Below, in pieces: positions 36,501 to 47,140 of a DNA stretch of 64,000 nt. Each line of letters starts with the position of its first letter. The stretch's first letter is position 1. A model generated the notes under the pieces. It was given only the letters and a program-made list of their open reading frames with translations, ran no database searches and was not told the origin of the DNA. Both the position numbers and the translations under genes were made by a program. Source of the DNA: Paraspadella gotoi (taxonomy: Eukaryota; Chaetognatha); contig CM119265.1 in NCBI GenBank assembly GCA_051294375.1, positions 840,089 to 904,088 of the forward strand. Reading direction: 5' to 3'.

Positions 36501-36551
36501 GAGTCTCCTCTAATTGTTTGTTCTCTCCAGCTTGCTTTTGCAATGTATTAG
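33538..36551 (-). CDS. Gene B: main exon with MACPF domain, middle domain and Cys-rich segment (one frameshift)
   Basis: Exon start ANTLQKQAG follows AATAG. The first frame (to about 35,863) has IGVGFDGRGYYSSES and YDYTIRTETF. It breaks near 35,895, where gene A has one extra C, and the next frame (785 codons, 35,845-33,488) carries a Gly/Ala zipper-like stretch, WGTHYVKSAKFGG, the SWYYIQIT...YYTFGAGENKISIND middle region and furin-like cysteines (CKDCN, CIECK, CVEKCPKG). Differences from gene A across the Gly/Ala stretch are mostly third-position, indicating selection on the protein. Length and domain order match gene A almost exactly. It encodes the predicted pore-forming part of a secreted protein. 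The donor GTAACA follows CK in phase 1. Confidence 0.9.
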
Positions 36552-36984
36552 CTATTTAAATAAAAGTCAATTTGATGTTAAACATCGATGAACATTATGC
36601 AGTTTATTTAGTGTTTTGAAATTAATTATAAAGTTACTTTGTCAATCCAATTAATATATATTTTTTTTTATTTTAAACCTAAAAATTTCAGTATAGTCTT
36701 AATTATTAAAAGAGTGTAAAAATATAACTTTCACGAATGTTATAATAATGGGGCAAAATAAATAATTTATAAGTAAATAAATAATCTTTGATAGTAAGTG
36801 AAAAGTAAAACGACTATAAATTTTATGTTTTCTAATTCTTAGTCTCTTTCTTTTCATAAAAATTAAAATAGCTGAGTATTATATGATTTATACTACTTTA
36901 AATTTATCATCATTAATCTCATTTCCAGGCGATTACGTGACAGTGCACAAGTATGAAACATATTCACATTTAGTTTATCTTGTT

Positions 36985-37090
36985 ATATGAAATTGGTACA
37001 ACCAATATAAAAATTATCCATCCATTTAATAAATAAGCTATCTTGTCCCTGACTTTGGACAGGCTTTGGTGGTTTAAGGCCTCCATCTTT
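36985..37090. mobile_element. Solo end of the 26-kb TIR element family
   Basis: TGAAATTGGTACAACCAATA...GGACAGGCTTTGGTGGTTTA is one terminal repeat without its partner, in the first intron of gene B. Confidence 0.7.
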
Positions 37091-37356
37091 CTTTCATAAT
37101 TCTTTCAAATAATAATTATATATATAATAATTCTTCCAAGTAATAAACATTTTTCATCAAAATCCACTTTTAATTTCGTGTTTTAAATTTGATGCAAAAA
37201 TAATTTTAGCATTAAATATTACCTAAAACGATTCTGTGGACAATTAATTTTCGCTTCTAATAAAGTTCACGTGACTATGCCAGTATGAATGACAGTTTCT
37301 TATTCTTTTCACTCACTGAATCAGTCTCACTTACCCATTCGACATCAGTCACTTAC

Positions 37357-37441
37357 CAATGCCGCTGAGATCCATGGGAGATTTTTGCCCCAAGACGAGA
37401 ATCGGAATCGACAAAATAAACCAAAGTTTAGTCAACCACAT
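37357..37441 (-). CDS. Gene B: signal-peptide exon (start codon)
   Basis: ATG at 37,441 reads MWLTKLWFILSIPILVLG then QKSPMDLSGI, with donor GTAAGT in phase 1. The hydrophobic core is followed by a plausible cleavage site after LVLG. The phase matches the acceptor at 36,551, and the layout mirrors gene A (signal exon, then main exon). It is only 85 nt long and was recognised by donor, phase and hydrophobicity. Confidence 0.78.
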
Positions 37442-37640
37442 ACTTAATGTCTTTTGATAATTCTAGAGATAAAAACATAAAAAAATATGAAATGAGATGA
37501 AATGAAAAAAATGTTCAATTCGTCTTTTGTTTCAATTCCAATTTGATTACTTAAAAAACTGGTTTTTTTTTCAATTATATTTCGAAAACGTGATATCATT
37601 ATTATTTCTTATGTGTCGAGCGTTTTGAAAGATTTCTCAT

Positions 37641-37713
37641 TAACCCTTTTCCCTTTTCCCTTTTCCCTTTTCCCTCTTCCCTTTTCCCTTTTCCCTTTTC
37701 CCTTTTCCCTTTT
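37641..37713. repeat. (CCCTTTT)n heptamer microsatellite
   Basis: About ten near-perfect repeats of CCCTTTT, one interrupted (CCCTCTT). A pure pyrimidine/purine tract about 200 bp upstream of the gene B start could form triplex DNA. Confidence 0.9.
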
Positions 37714-38162
37714 CGTTGCGCCGCGAGTCGGTCTGTGTGTTGATCTATCTTACATTAAAAATTCAGTTCATATTTGGTTAGAAGGTAACGTACTATGGTG
37801 CGTATAAGTATATATATATATATATTGTGCAGTCACGGAACCTCCTTAAAAAGTGATCACATGACCCAAAAAAGGAATCACATGACCTAAAATCCAATGC
37901 GGCTGAACTGTTCAACGTGTACTAACATTTGTCACTAGTTTTATTTTTATTTCTCTCATTTTGTTGTTTATTACTATTATTAAATAAGCATAATAAGTTC
38001 ATTTTCTCTTATAAACTTACTTTCTTTTTTTCTTAATTTAACTTAAATGAAATATTATTAAGCATAATGATAAAAATAATTCTATGGAGAAAAGGGACAA
38101 GAACAAAGAGAGCACAATTGAAAACAAAGATGAACTTTCTTGCAATCTCGTTTTCTCGAAAC

Positions 38163-38163
<1 letters not shown>

Positions 38164-38197
<34 letters not shown>

Positions 38198-38199
38198 AA
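38164..38199. repeat. (ACG)n trinucleotide microsatellite
   Basis: About 11 uninterrupted ACG/GAC triplets in intergenic DNA. Confidence 0.9.
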
Positions 38200-38927
38200 A
38201 GACCATTAAGTCGGATTAATTTTCCTCTCATCATTTATTCAACTTCTGACAAGAAATACGAAACTGGAATATTTGGATTCGGCGACTCAAGTGCAACTCT
38301 GTTGTACTAAAGCGTTTTATACATCTTTTATCAAAAGATTGAACTGTCTTTCTTGTTTTATAAACTATGCAACTTTAGTTATGTCTGACTGTAGTTTTTT
38401 TCCCCCGTCTTTCTCTGCATTAAAAAGAAAAAGGAAAGTTTTCTGGGCATAATTTACTTCAAATTTTTCTTCAAGGACACATGAGAACCGGTTTTCAATG
38501 TACAAACAACGTAAAAAGTCACGTTTTTTTAAAAATGATAGTAGTTTCAGTAGTATTATTAATGAAGAAACAATTTTGAACAAATATTTTTAACTGGATT
38601 AAAATACATGTTAATAGCGCTCTTGCAGATTGCTAAACACATTTTTTGCAACTGTAAAAGTTTCAGATTCATGTTAATTATTCAAAATAAAAGCATATTT
38701 CGTTATTATTTTGAGGATGTACCGTAAATGATTTATTAGTTAAGCTAAATTATAATGCTATATTTTTTTTAATTTTTGAAAAAACCATCACCAAATTTTT
38801 TTCATACGTCAGTAACAAAATATAGTTAAAGAAGTTAGTATAAGACTTTTGACCAAGATAAATGCAGTTAAAAATAAGCCATCAGATGTTAATAGTTTCA
38901 GTCAGTAGGAGCGAATTAGAATTAAAT

Positions 38928-39041
38928 TTAACATTTTGAAATTCCACAATATTGCCATTGTTTTCCCATGATGTAACACCAAGGCCTCTCCCACTGCTTG
39001 GGTTCCTGCAGTAATTCTCATCAAGACCGGCCAAAGGTTTG
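38928..39041 (-). CDS. Gene C last exon: second half of kringle, with frameshift and stop
   Basis: The exon starts [15 protein letters not shown] and, one base out of frame after the C run at 38,990-38,992, continues RPWCYIMGKQWQYC then ISKC and TAA. All kringle cysteines 3-6 are present across the two frames. A single missing base in a homopolymer explains the break. The 5' phase 2 boundary matches gene B. Confidence 0.8.
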
Positions 39042-39183
39042 CTTTTAATTATTTAAAGTATTGTGTTAAAAAGGGAAAAATGTAGCTAATATATCAAATA
39101 ATATCAAGAGCACCGACATTGGTTCTTATCTTTGTTTAAAGTTTTTATTCTAATTTACATTAACGTGATTACTCTCCGATTAT

Positions 39184-39221
<38 letters not shown>

Positions 39222-39415
39222 CTAATATCTTTACTAGAACAAGTTTCGTCAACACTTATCTGCCACGTTTACCACTTTTTTCCTGTTCGGCAACTCCAAG
39301 GTATTTCTGCATGTACATATTTAGCTTTTTCCAATTGATAATATTAATTTAATTTAATAACCTCCAGACTGTAACATAATTCTAAATTTTACTATAATTC
39401 CTAATCCAATACAAT

Positions 39416-39534
39416 ACAAGTGTGACAGAGAAACTCTGCCTCTGATTGGCCGAGAAAAATCGTCTAGACCAATCAGGTGTGACGGAAAAACTCTGCCTGT
39501 GATTGGCCGAGAAAGAATCGTCTTGGCCAATCAA
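39416..39534. promoter_or_regulatory. Tandem 60-bp repeat with paired ATTGG/CCAAT boxes
   Basis: Two units, each CTCTGCCTxTGATTGGCCGAG (shown broken as CTCTGCCT + TGATTGGCCGAG) followed about 15 bp later by CCAATCA, give four CCAAT-type motifs in inverted pairs. CCAAT/ATTGG pairs are NF-Y-type sites, but the location inside the kringle intron of gene C makes function uncertain. Confidence 0.45.
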
Positions 39535-39609
39535 TATAATCTCGTCATTGATCCAATGTCATTCATAGACCACTCTTTATTGCAATTAATTCTCCGAGAG
39601 ATGCCTCAC

Positions 39610-39724
39610 CTTGAAGGCTTATATTTGCTGTTTTTAATCCAATCTTGACAAGGTTGGCCAAACGTTGTGGTGGACAGGGCACCACGGTAATCTTTCCCTT
39701 TGGAATCAGTGAAACATTCCTTGC
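39610..39724 (-). CDS. Gene C: first half of kringle domain exon
   Basis: After CCAAAG the exon reads KECFTDSKGKDYRGALSTT then FGQPCQDWIKN and ends at GTGAGG in phase 2. It is a cleaner match to the kringle consensus (GxDYRGxxSxTxxGxxCQxW) than gene B. Confidence 0.88.
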
Positions 39725-39757
39725 CTTTGGATGGGAATGATACAAAGAAATATTAAT

Positions 39758-39763
<6 letters not shown>

Positions 39764-39797
<34 letters not shown>

Positions 39798-39904
39798 TGA
39801 AAGAAAGAGACTAAGGAGAGAAAGAGAAAGAAAGGAAAGAGAGACAGAGAGAGAAAGAGAGCGTGAAAAAATGAGACTAAAGAGAGAAAGAAAGGAGAGA
39901 GAGA

Positions 39905-39935
<31 letters not shown>

Positions 39936-39937
39936 TT
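39764..39937. repeat. GA-rich microsatellites
   Basis: (GA)n tracts at 39,764-39,796 and about 39,897-39,937 lie in the intron between FTP and kringle exons. ORFs read across them are low-complexity artefacts. A (TC)n run lies at about 39,188-39,219. Confidence 0.9.
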
Positions 39938-40035
39938 TGTAGAGTTTGGAGGGATAGTGAGCGAGAGAGAGAAATACAGAGACAGAGAAGGAATGAGAGT
40001 ATCACAAAGAATGAAAGTATCACTAATAAACTTAC

Positions 40036-40184
40036 GTTTTTCTTCAACGAGAAAGACTTCAACTTCACAAGCGAGAAAAAAACTTGCAACTTCGTTAAGC
40101 CTCGTGAGTTTTATTGCGTCGCCTTTGATGCCATTGTCTCCACAAGAGATTCTTATTGATCTGTCCCCGCTTCTGTACTTGGGA
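40036..40184 (-). CDS. Gene C: FTP domain, last exon
   Basis: After TATTCAG the exon reads PKYRSGDRSIRISCGDNG, then IKGDAIKLTRLNE and LACEVEVFLVEEK, with donor GTAAGT (phase 1). CGDNGxKGD is the calcium-loop type seen in FTP lectins. It joins the kringle as R-KEC. Confidence 0.85.
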
Positions 40185-40453
40185 CTGAATAGATAGGAAT
40201 TTGTCATCATTAATTAATTTATTAATTGGCATGACAGGCTAACACTTTAAATTTTATTTACCGCCATTGCCTCACTAAGTAAACAAAGTAAAAAAGTTTT
40301 CAAGAATTTTGTCAAAGAAAAAAAATTAAAAATTGTATCTGAGATGATAAAGTGATGAATTCTGCCCCCGCTCTCCTGTGAGTTCCAAAGTTCAAAATTG
40401 TGTCTGAAATATGCCCATATCAACCATAAAGTTGTTTTAAGATCTTTTCCTAC

Positions 40454-40598
40454 CTGTCCTCTGGTTGAGGATTATACCCTGCCCCACAGTATCCAACGGC
40501 TTTATCTTTCTCTAAAATTGTGATGCGCAGCGGAAAATTATAGATGAATAATCCCTTCTCGCTCCCACTGTAACCGTTCCAGAGTCTGATGGATCCAA
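40454..40598 (-). CDS. Gene C: FTP domain, middle exon
   Basis: The exon reads VGSIRLWNGYSGSEKG, FIYNFPLRITILEKDK and VGYCGAGYNPQPED, with donor GTAGGA in phase 2. Confidence 0.8.
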
Positions 40599-40926
40599 CT
40601 GAAAATGAAAAATTTCAATGAAAAATGTCAAATATTGCATAAAAAAAGGAAGCGAAGAATCCCATGTGGGAGGAATTACTTTTGGAGGAATTCCTTGGGG
40701 AGGAATCCCACATGGGAGGAATCCCGTGTGTACCAACCAAGGAAGTAGGCCACCCCAAAAAATAAATATATTTACAAATAGGAATGAAAAAAAATAATTA
40801 AAGATTATTTTAAGACTTTTAATGATTAATTGTTACAATTGCTACATCTCTGTAAATCTAAAAAAGTATCGACTGAAAAAATCTTAATCTTAATTTATTT
40901 ATAATCCTTTATTTTTTGTCTCTTAC

Positions 40927-40997
40927 TTTGAAAACTTTTTGAGAGGGAAATTGTGACGTCGGGAGACTTCGTCACTTTGCATGTTGGTTTGTTTGGA
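40927..40997 (-). CDS. Gene C: FTP domain, short Cys exon
   Basis: After TTTTCAG the exon reads PNKPTCKVTKSPDVTISL then SKSFQ, ending at GTAAGA. It is shorter than in gene B and lacks the Trp. Phases 2 and 1 match. Confidence 0.68.
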
Positions 40998-41277
40998 CTG
41001 AAAAGTTTTATGTAAATACATTTAATACCAAAAAGCCCTGTCATTAAATCAAACAAATGTCTGATGACATAGTTATGCATTGTGATATGAGCACAGTAGT
41101 AATTAGTTTAAACAATTGGTAATTAGTATTAGTAATTACTTTTGGTAATTAGCTTTATCTTAATTGGATTGGGTCCTAGCATAAGCTTGACAACTAGAAA
41201 CTAAAAAGATCTGAAATAGTGCGTAGCTGATGTTGAAAAAAATTTTCTAGACCAACTTTTTATTCTAAGTTTCTCAC

Positions 41278-41365
41278 TTTTGGAAACGAACTCCATCTGT
41301 GTATTCTTTGATGACTTCTCCAGCGGTATTAGTGTTTACTGGACGGTTTTTAGCCAGGTTAATAC
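41278..41365 (-). CDS. Gene C: FTP domain, first exon
   Basis: The exon reads INLAKNRPVNTNTAGEVIKE then YTDGVRFQ and ends at GTGAGA in phase 2. It is equivalent to 27,450-27,537 and 31,983-32,076 of gene B. Confidence 0.78.
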
Positions 41366-41469
41366 CTTGAAAAAAAGGATATCAGTTATGAAAAACAAAG
41401 CATTGTAATAATTTATAATTTTGAAAAAAAAAATTTCCGAATTGAATAAAGTCAGTTCACAGCTCTTAC

Positions 41470-41583
41470 TTTCATCGCAAAGTTTTTTGTGAAAATTTGG
41501 AAGACATTTGCAGGAAAACCCATCCACAACTTCGACGCATGCCGCCCCATTGTAACATGGATTCTTCTTACACCTATGTCCTA
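41470..41583 (-). CDS. Gene C: second EGF-like exon
   Basis: The exon reads VGHRCKKNPCYNGAACVEVV, then FSCKCLPNF and KKLCDES, 114 nt, phase 1-1, donor GTAAGA. Confidence 0.87.
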
Positions 41584-41671
41584 CTAATAAATATTATTAA
41601 TTTCTAACAAAATTTTAACTTTAAATTAACATAAAAGAAAAAAATTTCTGAAATATAAACTTGATACTTAC

Positions 41672-41782
41672 AGTGACAGAATTTCCCCGAATGTTTTGAT
41701 TTACATTGACAGAAAAATTTGTTTTTAAGATTAATGCATGTTCCTCCATTTTGACAAGGATTGCTAAGGCATTCATCTTTAT
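41672..41782 (-). CDS. Gene C: first EGF-like exon
   Basis: The exon reads [31 protein letters not shown] and GKFCH, 111 nt, phase 1-1, the same length as the gene A equivalent. Gene C therefore has the two-EGF layout of gene A, not the expanded layout of gene B. Confidence 0.88.
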
Positions 41783-41847
41783 CTGAATTGAAGTAAATAT
41801 TATTAAAACCCATCAAGTAAATCTAATTTCTTTTGTTTTTAATTTAC

Positions 41848-42791
41848 CCTTGCAAATTCCATTTTTTGCCTCTTCTCCTTCTTTGCAATCTTCACATTGA
41901 ATTTTAGATTTTTTTTCAACAAATGCTCCCTTAGAACAAAAACAAATATTTCCCTTCGACTCTGAACCTTCTGGACATTTTTCAACACAGGCAAATATCT
42001 TTTGTGAGAGATAAGCTTTTTATTTTTACATTCAATGCAAGACTTGTAATCATTTTTTGAATGACATCCATTGCATTGTGTATCACATTCCATTTCACAA
42101 ACATTATTAACAAGTTTTAATCCTTCCCTGCATTTTATCTTTGGTCTTTCCTCAACTATCCTCACATCATTAATACTAATTTTATTTTCGCCGGCTCCAA
42201 AAGTAAAGTACACAACACTGTATTTTGTATATTTAGAGAAAGTATGAGATGTGAGGACAATGCCAACCTCAGATTCTTCCGGAGCTTTTCCGTAATCAAT
42301 TCTTAATCCATTTTTGGCTGCAGTAATGCATACAAAAAACCCTGTGAATAATGTTTCAGCTCCTAGGGTAGCAGCTAATCTAGATTTGTCAGTTTTTACA
42401 ATTTTCATGCCTTGATAAAAAATGACTCCTCTGGGCGTCATTTGTATATAGTACCAGCTGTCATAATCATCCGGAACTCCAGAAAATACTAAATAAATAC
42501 TACCTTTTGAAGAAGCTTGAAAATAAACGCAGGAGCCTTTTTCATGAATAGGAACTTTAGTGCGTATTGATCCATTTTATTGAACACGGAACATTACCTA
42601 GATAACCTATACTTTTTGACATCTGATCAATTGGTTCTAATGATTTTACTGAAGCTAGAGCACCGTTTAACCACAAATAGGTATTTTTAGATTTGTCAGC
42701 ATCTAAATAAAGTAATCCTCTGTTTTCATCATAAATTAAAGGTAATTGGGCAACACAAAGACGATTCTGTTCAGTAGAAGACGGACAACTA
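41848..42791 (-). CDS. Gene C: 3' part of the MACPF exon (5' end lost in gap, two frameshifts)
   Basis: The visible part starts downstream of the MACPF core: LPLIYDENRGLLYLD, VPCSIKWINTH, an extra T near 42,561, then MTPRGVIFYQGMK, FFVCITAAKNGLRIDYGK and VVYFTFGAGENKISIND. A second 1-bp break near 42,005 precedes the furin-like cysteines (ACVEKCPEGSES, CKEGEEAKNGICKG). It corresponds to roughly residues 470-800 of the gene A frame. The MACPF signature itself would lie inside or beyond the N gap. Confidence 0.82.
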
Positions 42792-42891
42792 NNNNNNNNN
42801 NNNNNNNNNNNNNNNNNNNNNNNNNNNNNNNNNNNNNNNNNNNNNNNNNNNNNNNNNNNNNNNNNNNNNNNNNNNNNNNNNNNNNNNNNNN
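42792..42891. other. Scaffold gap of 100 N
   Basis: A round-number gap cuts gene C. Left of it the DNA is AT-rich with short-exon genes; right of it is a GC- and pyrimidine-rich contig. Nothing in the sequence proves the two belong together. Confidence 0.97.
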
Positions 42892-45800
42892 ACAAACGGA
42901 GGAGGAGATCCAAAACAAACATTAAAACAAAATTTGAAAAATTTAAAATAGAAAAAGGTTTATTGTAGTTCGTAAAGTAACGTTGAAATAAAGTAGAGAG
43001 GTTGTGAAAGACGGAGTGGCGAAAGATGTTTGGGAAATTAGTTGAGGTACAAGACTTATTTTTTTAAAATAATTTTTTGAATAATATTTTTTTATAGAGT
43101 GTCTGTAATTTAAGCAGTAATAACAGTGGCTGTCGTTTTTTTTGGCACATGAGTGGTAATATTAAGTAAGTCGAAGAGTAAAAAGACAAAGAAAATATAT
43201 GAATATTAAGTATCGAAAACGCCAAACCGGTGAAAAAATATAAATTTGGATATTTATAGGTTTCGTTTGATTGGCGAAGGGCGCGGTGCGGCCGTTGCCA
43301 GAGGGAATCCAATCTTCTCGTTCCTCTCTTCTCTCTTCGCTCGTCTGCGTGCCTCTGGCTTCCTCTCTCCTCGGTTGCCTGCGTTGCTCCCGCCGGCCTT
43401 GTATTTGTCGGCGATATAGAATTTTGCCTTTTTGGAATTTCGGGTTTTGTTGTTCATTTGTTTTTGAATTTTCTCTAGGGAAGACGGGATTTTGCGGGGA
43501 TGGAGAGGGTGGGGGGAAGTGTGAAAGGGGTAGGTAGAAAGGGGTGTTAGTGGGGGCTGGGAGAGGAACGCGCAACGGGAGTAGGGGGGGGGAAGGATCA
43601 AGGCGAAGACAGTCGTCGTCGGGGGGGGGGGGAAGGACGGCGCGCCCGCGGTGACGTATTCGCCATCCCTGGCAGGCCAAAGAAAAATAAAGCGAATAAT
43701 TTGTTGTCTATCGCGCCAGGGGTTTGGGATGACGACAGAGGAAGGACGTACTGACCGAAACGAGCGACGACTGACGGACGTAGCGACGGATCGAGAAAAG
43801 ATTGAATATGAGTAATAATTGTAGAAATGGATTATTTTAAATTAACGGGAAGACTTTTCGTTAAAAGAGTTTAAAACAGAAAATAGAATTCCAGTGGTCC
43901 GATGCGAAAAATGAAAAGTATGAAGAATGAATTTTTGATTCAGTCTGATAAAAACGTGGACGACGACGCGACGATGATGTACGCCAAAGATGGCGCCTTA
44001 TGGTTGTCTCCCATCAGAAGGAAACTCGACAACAAAAGAATTGCGGTTTCGGCGGTTTTGTGGCTATTTTGTTGGCGGGTTTTTTCGTGCGTTCGTCGTC
44101 GTCGTGCGTGGTGCGTCGTTTCCATCGAATCTGACTGGACAGCCCCAAAGTGTTCGTCGTTGCTTGTCGTCACCGTGCTGTCTTTCGTGCTTTGGGCATA
44201 ATATTAGTCATGCTCATCAGTCATCATCATCATTGCATCATGCATCATCATCATCATCATCATCATTCATCATCATTCATGCGTTGAATGATGTATTTTT
44301 TTGTGATTATCTGTCGTCGTCGTTCGTCGTTCGTCGTGGTCTCGATAGCATTCGAAATATGATACCGTTAGATTTAGCCTTTCAGACGAATTTTTTCGGC
44401 TGGTTATTTTCTCCGCCGATTGGTTTTGTTCCGATATTTTGTTGTTTCGAATATTTTTACTAAACGATAGGAAAAAAATAGTTTTTGGAGGTTTTTTTTT
44501 GAATAACGTTTAGTTCTTCGGCATGGCGTCATGTGCCATTCAACGGCAACTTTCCCGCCTCTCCGATCTGCCATGTTCGCGATATGCTTTTCAAGCGCTA
44601 CGTTTCACGGTCCCTTTGGACTTTTCACCCACCTCACATCCTCTTGACGCGCTTCACCTTCTTGTGCTTCCCAGACCTCACTTCCGCCCTGCTCACGTAC
44701 GTCCCGCACTTCGCGCTCTCTCCGCGTCCTACGACAAAACGCTCCCTGACTGGAGATTCGGCGTCTGTTTACTCCGGGCTTCCGTTCTCTTTCTGTTTAC
44801 TTTTTTTGCTAGTTTTGCCGATGTCAAAAGAAAGTAAAATGAATAATATATTAGAAGATGATCCGGATTCGATGTTTTGATTTCGATCGGGGGAGAGATT
44901 AATTCCGAAATGGAAAAGGGAGATGGAATGAGGTGTGAGGAAAGGTAGATTATTTGGAAGGAAAAGGAGGGAAGGGGAATGTAGAATTACGAATGCATTG
45001 TGAGTAAGGAATGAAATGAGAGATGAATGAAACAGAGGGTAGGGGAGAGGGAGATATGAATTTAATGGAGATATTTGAATGAAGGAGGAAGAAGGAAAAG
45101 TGGTAAAATGGAGGGAGAGAAAGAAGAATCAGACGAAATTGGGATAAGGAAGAATCGAGGGAATTGTTAAGAGATACATTTGCATCGCGGTGAAACAGAT
45201 GGTGGAGTGTAGAATCCATGATGTGCAGTCACTCGGTAGGCACTTGAACATTCGACTTTTGTTAAATTCGGGACGCTAATTTCTTGCCGCCGTGTGATTC
45301 TTGCTGAGTGCGAGGGTTTAGACTTTTCACTAGCAATTTACAGTTTTGGAAAGAAAGTACTTGAAAGAATAGCTTGTAGTTAGAAGACGAAAAATAAACT
45401 GCAAAGTGAGTTAAGTATGAATAACATTAAATAGAAATATTCGTGTTTGTAGAGTTCGACTCAAAGAACACTTTTAAGAAGGATTGGAGGAATTTAAAAA
45501 AAATAAAAATGAATCTAAAAGGTAAAACCAAATCTGACCAGAAATCAAATTTTAAATTCGAAACTTTTTTGTCTCACGCTAATTCAATAATCGCAAACAA
45601 AGTCGACTCTCTCCTCTCTCTTCTCCGTCGTCTCTTTGTCCTCTCTCTTCTCTTTCTTATCTCTCGGTCTGTCTTCTCGTCTGTGTCTCTCCCTCTCTTC
45701 GGCCTTCTTCTCCTCTCGTCTCTCGGTTCTCTTTCTCTCTCGGTCTCTCTCTTCTCTCTCTCGTCTGTCTCGTCGCTGCGCATTCCCTCTCTCGTTTCGC

Positions 45801-47140
45801 TGCTCTTCGATGTCTCCGCAAAATTCTATTGCAAATCGGATGCAATATTTACTGTTTTGGCTATTATTTGTGGTTTTATTCAAATAATTTTTTTTTGGTC
45901 TTGCGGCCGGCGATGAAGACATTTTTTTGTTTTTTTTTGTTTTCGTCGATCTTTACGCAAAAGGTTTTTGGTGGGTCTTTTTGACAAGAGTTGCATGATT
46001 AGTGCAGCACGTTTTCTCTTTTTCTTTGCTTTTTTCAGTAGAAGCAGGTGCGTATTCGCTTGCTTCGCCGCGTCTCCCTCCTTGCTCTTCTCTCTCCATC
46101 CCCGTTCTGTTCTCTCGCCTCAGTCTCCCCGCGCCTCTTCTTTGCTTATTCTCGGGTCGCGTGCTCGCCCACCCTGCCTCTTTCTCGGTCGCTTAAGACT
46201 ATTCCCTCGCTCTGTCTTCGCTTCCGCCTTAGTCTGCCGCTTAAGACGCCCTGAATCTCTTCAACGCTGCGAGAGTGCCTCCTCTTAATTTGCTCTTGAG
46301 GTCGTGTGAGTACGCGAAGTGATAAAGACGCGTATGCCTTTTTAATTTCTTTCTCCTCTCGTGTCTTTCTCGTCTTCTCATTGTACATGTGGCGGAATTT
46401 TTTCCGTGTCTCGTCCAGGTTGCGTCTGTTCTCTCTGGTCCTTTCGGATGTCGTGTTGATGGGCGCGTCTCAGAGTTTGGTCTTCTGTCTCCGTTTTCTC
46501 GTGTTATTTGTATTGTCCTTGTCGGTTTGGGTCTTCTCTCTCTCTTCTTTCTCCATAGTTGTTTCTGCTCCGTAAGTCAAATGATATCCGGCTTATCAAC
46601 GAGAAACCTGGGTCGTCGCAAAGCGCAGATTATCCGTCGGTATGTGTTCATAGTAAGTGCGGATACGAGGTTAAAACTAGATAAGTCCCGCAGTCGTATT
46701 TAATCCTTTTAACCGTATATATACAAAATTAGAAAATGTGAAAAAAAGAAAAAAAAAATATGTGCGATGGTTAGTGCTGTGAAGCCAATTTTAAATTTTC
46801 TTGTAGCTTTCTTCGAAATATAATTACAGAAAATTTACTAGTTAAGAAAATATTGCCTGCGTTTTTCGAGAGCCACAAAAAAAAATTTACGATGGTCTTA
46901 CGTTAAGATATATAGAAAAAAAGAACAATCCAAAATCAATTTAGATTTTTAGACTGAGCTGCAGACTCGTCGCAAGAAGAAAAGCGTACGACAAGAGAAA
47001 ATTTTCTCTAGTAGTTTTCAAATCTTTACGTTTTTAATCTTTTGAATCTTTTTAAGCATTTTAATCTTTATGCTTTAAACATTTCCGTTTCATTCATTTT
47101 AATATTCGTCGTTATCTGCCTAATAGAATAATAAAAAAAA
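42892..47140. other. GC- and pyrimidine-rich region without a recognised gene
   Basis: The region contains poly-G tracts (43,580-43,632), CGTCGT-rich DNA (44,080-44,340), an (ATC/CAT)n microsatellite (about 44,211-44,280) and long C/T tracts (45,600-45,800; 46,030-46,560). Many open frames exist but all are compositionally biased, and none shows a domain I recognise. It may be the promoter and 5' UTR region of the gene starting at 47,141. Confidence 0.5.

Larger units (their letters stand above)
37442..38927. other. Intergenic region between gene C stop and gene B start
   Basis: This 1.5-kb AT-rich spacer would contain the gene B promoter. It holds the CCCTTTT heptamer array, a TA run (37,809-37,826) and an ACG run. 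I see no gene and no unambiguous TATA or initiator element. Confidence 0.6.

Noticed and set aside
37641-37713. Telomere-like repeat
   Set aside because: CCCTTTT is not the animal telomere unit and the array is short and internal; called a microsatellite.
39563-40210. 215-codon minus-strand ORF
   Set aside because: Only its first part is a real FTP exon and its last part a kringle exon read in the wrong frame; the Ser/Leu-rich middle is a translated GA microsatellite.
43162-46703. Numerous ORFs of 60-172 codons in the GC/CT-rich region
   Set aside because: Extreme composition (Arg/Glu or Ser/Leu repeats), open on both strands, no motifs and no splice pattern.
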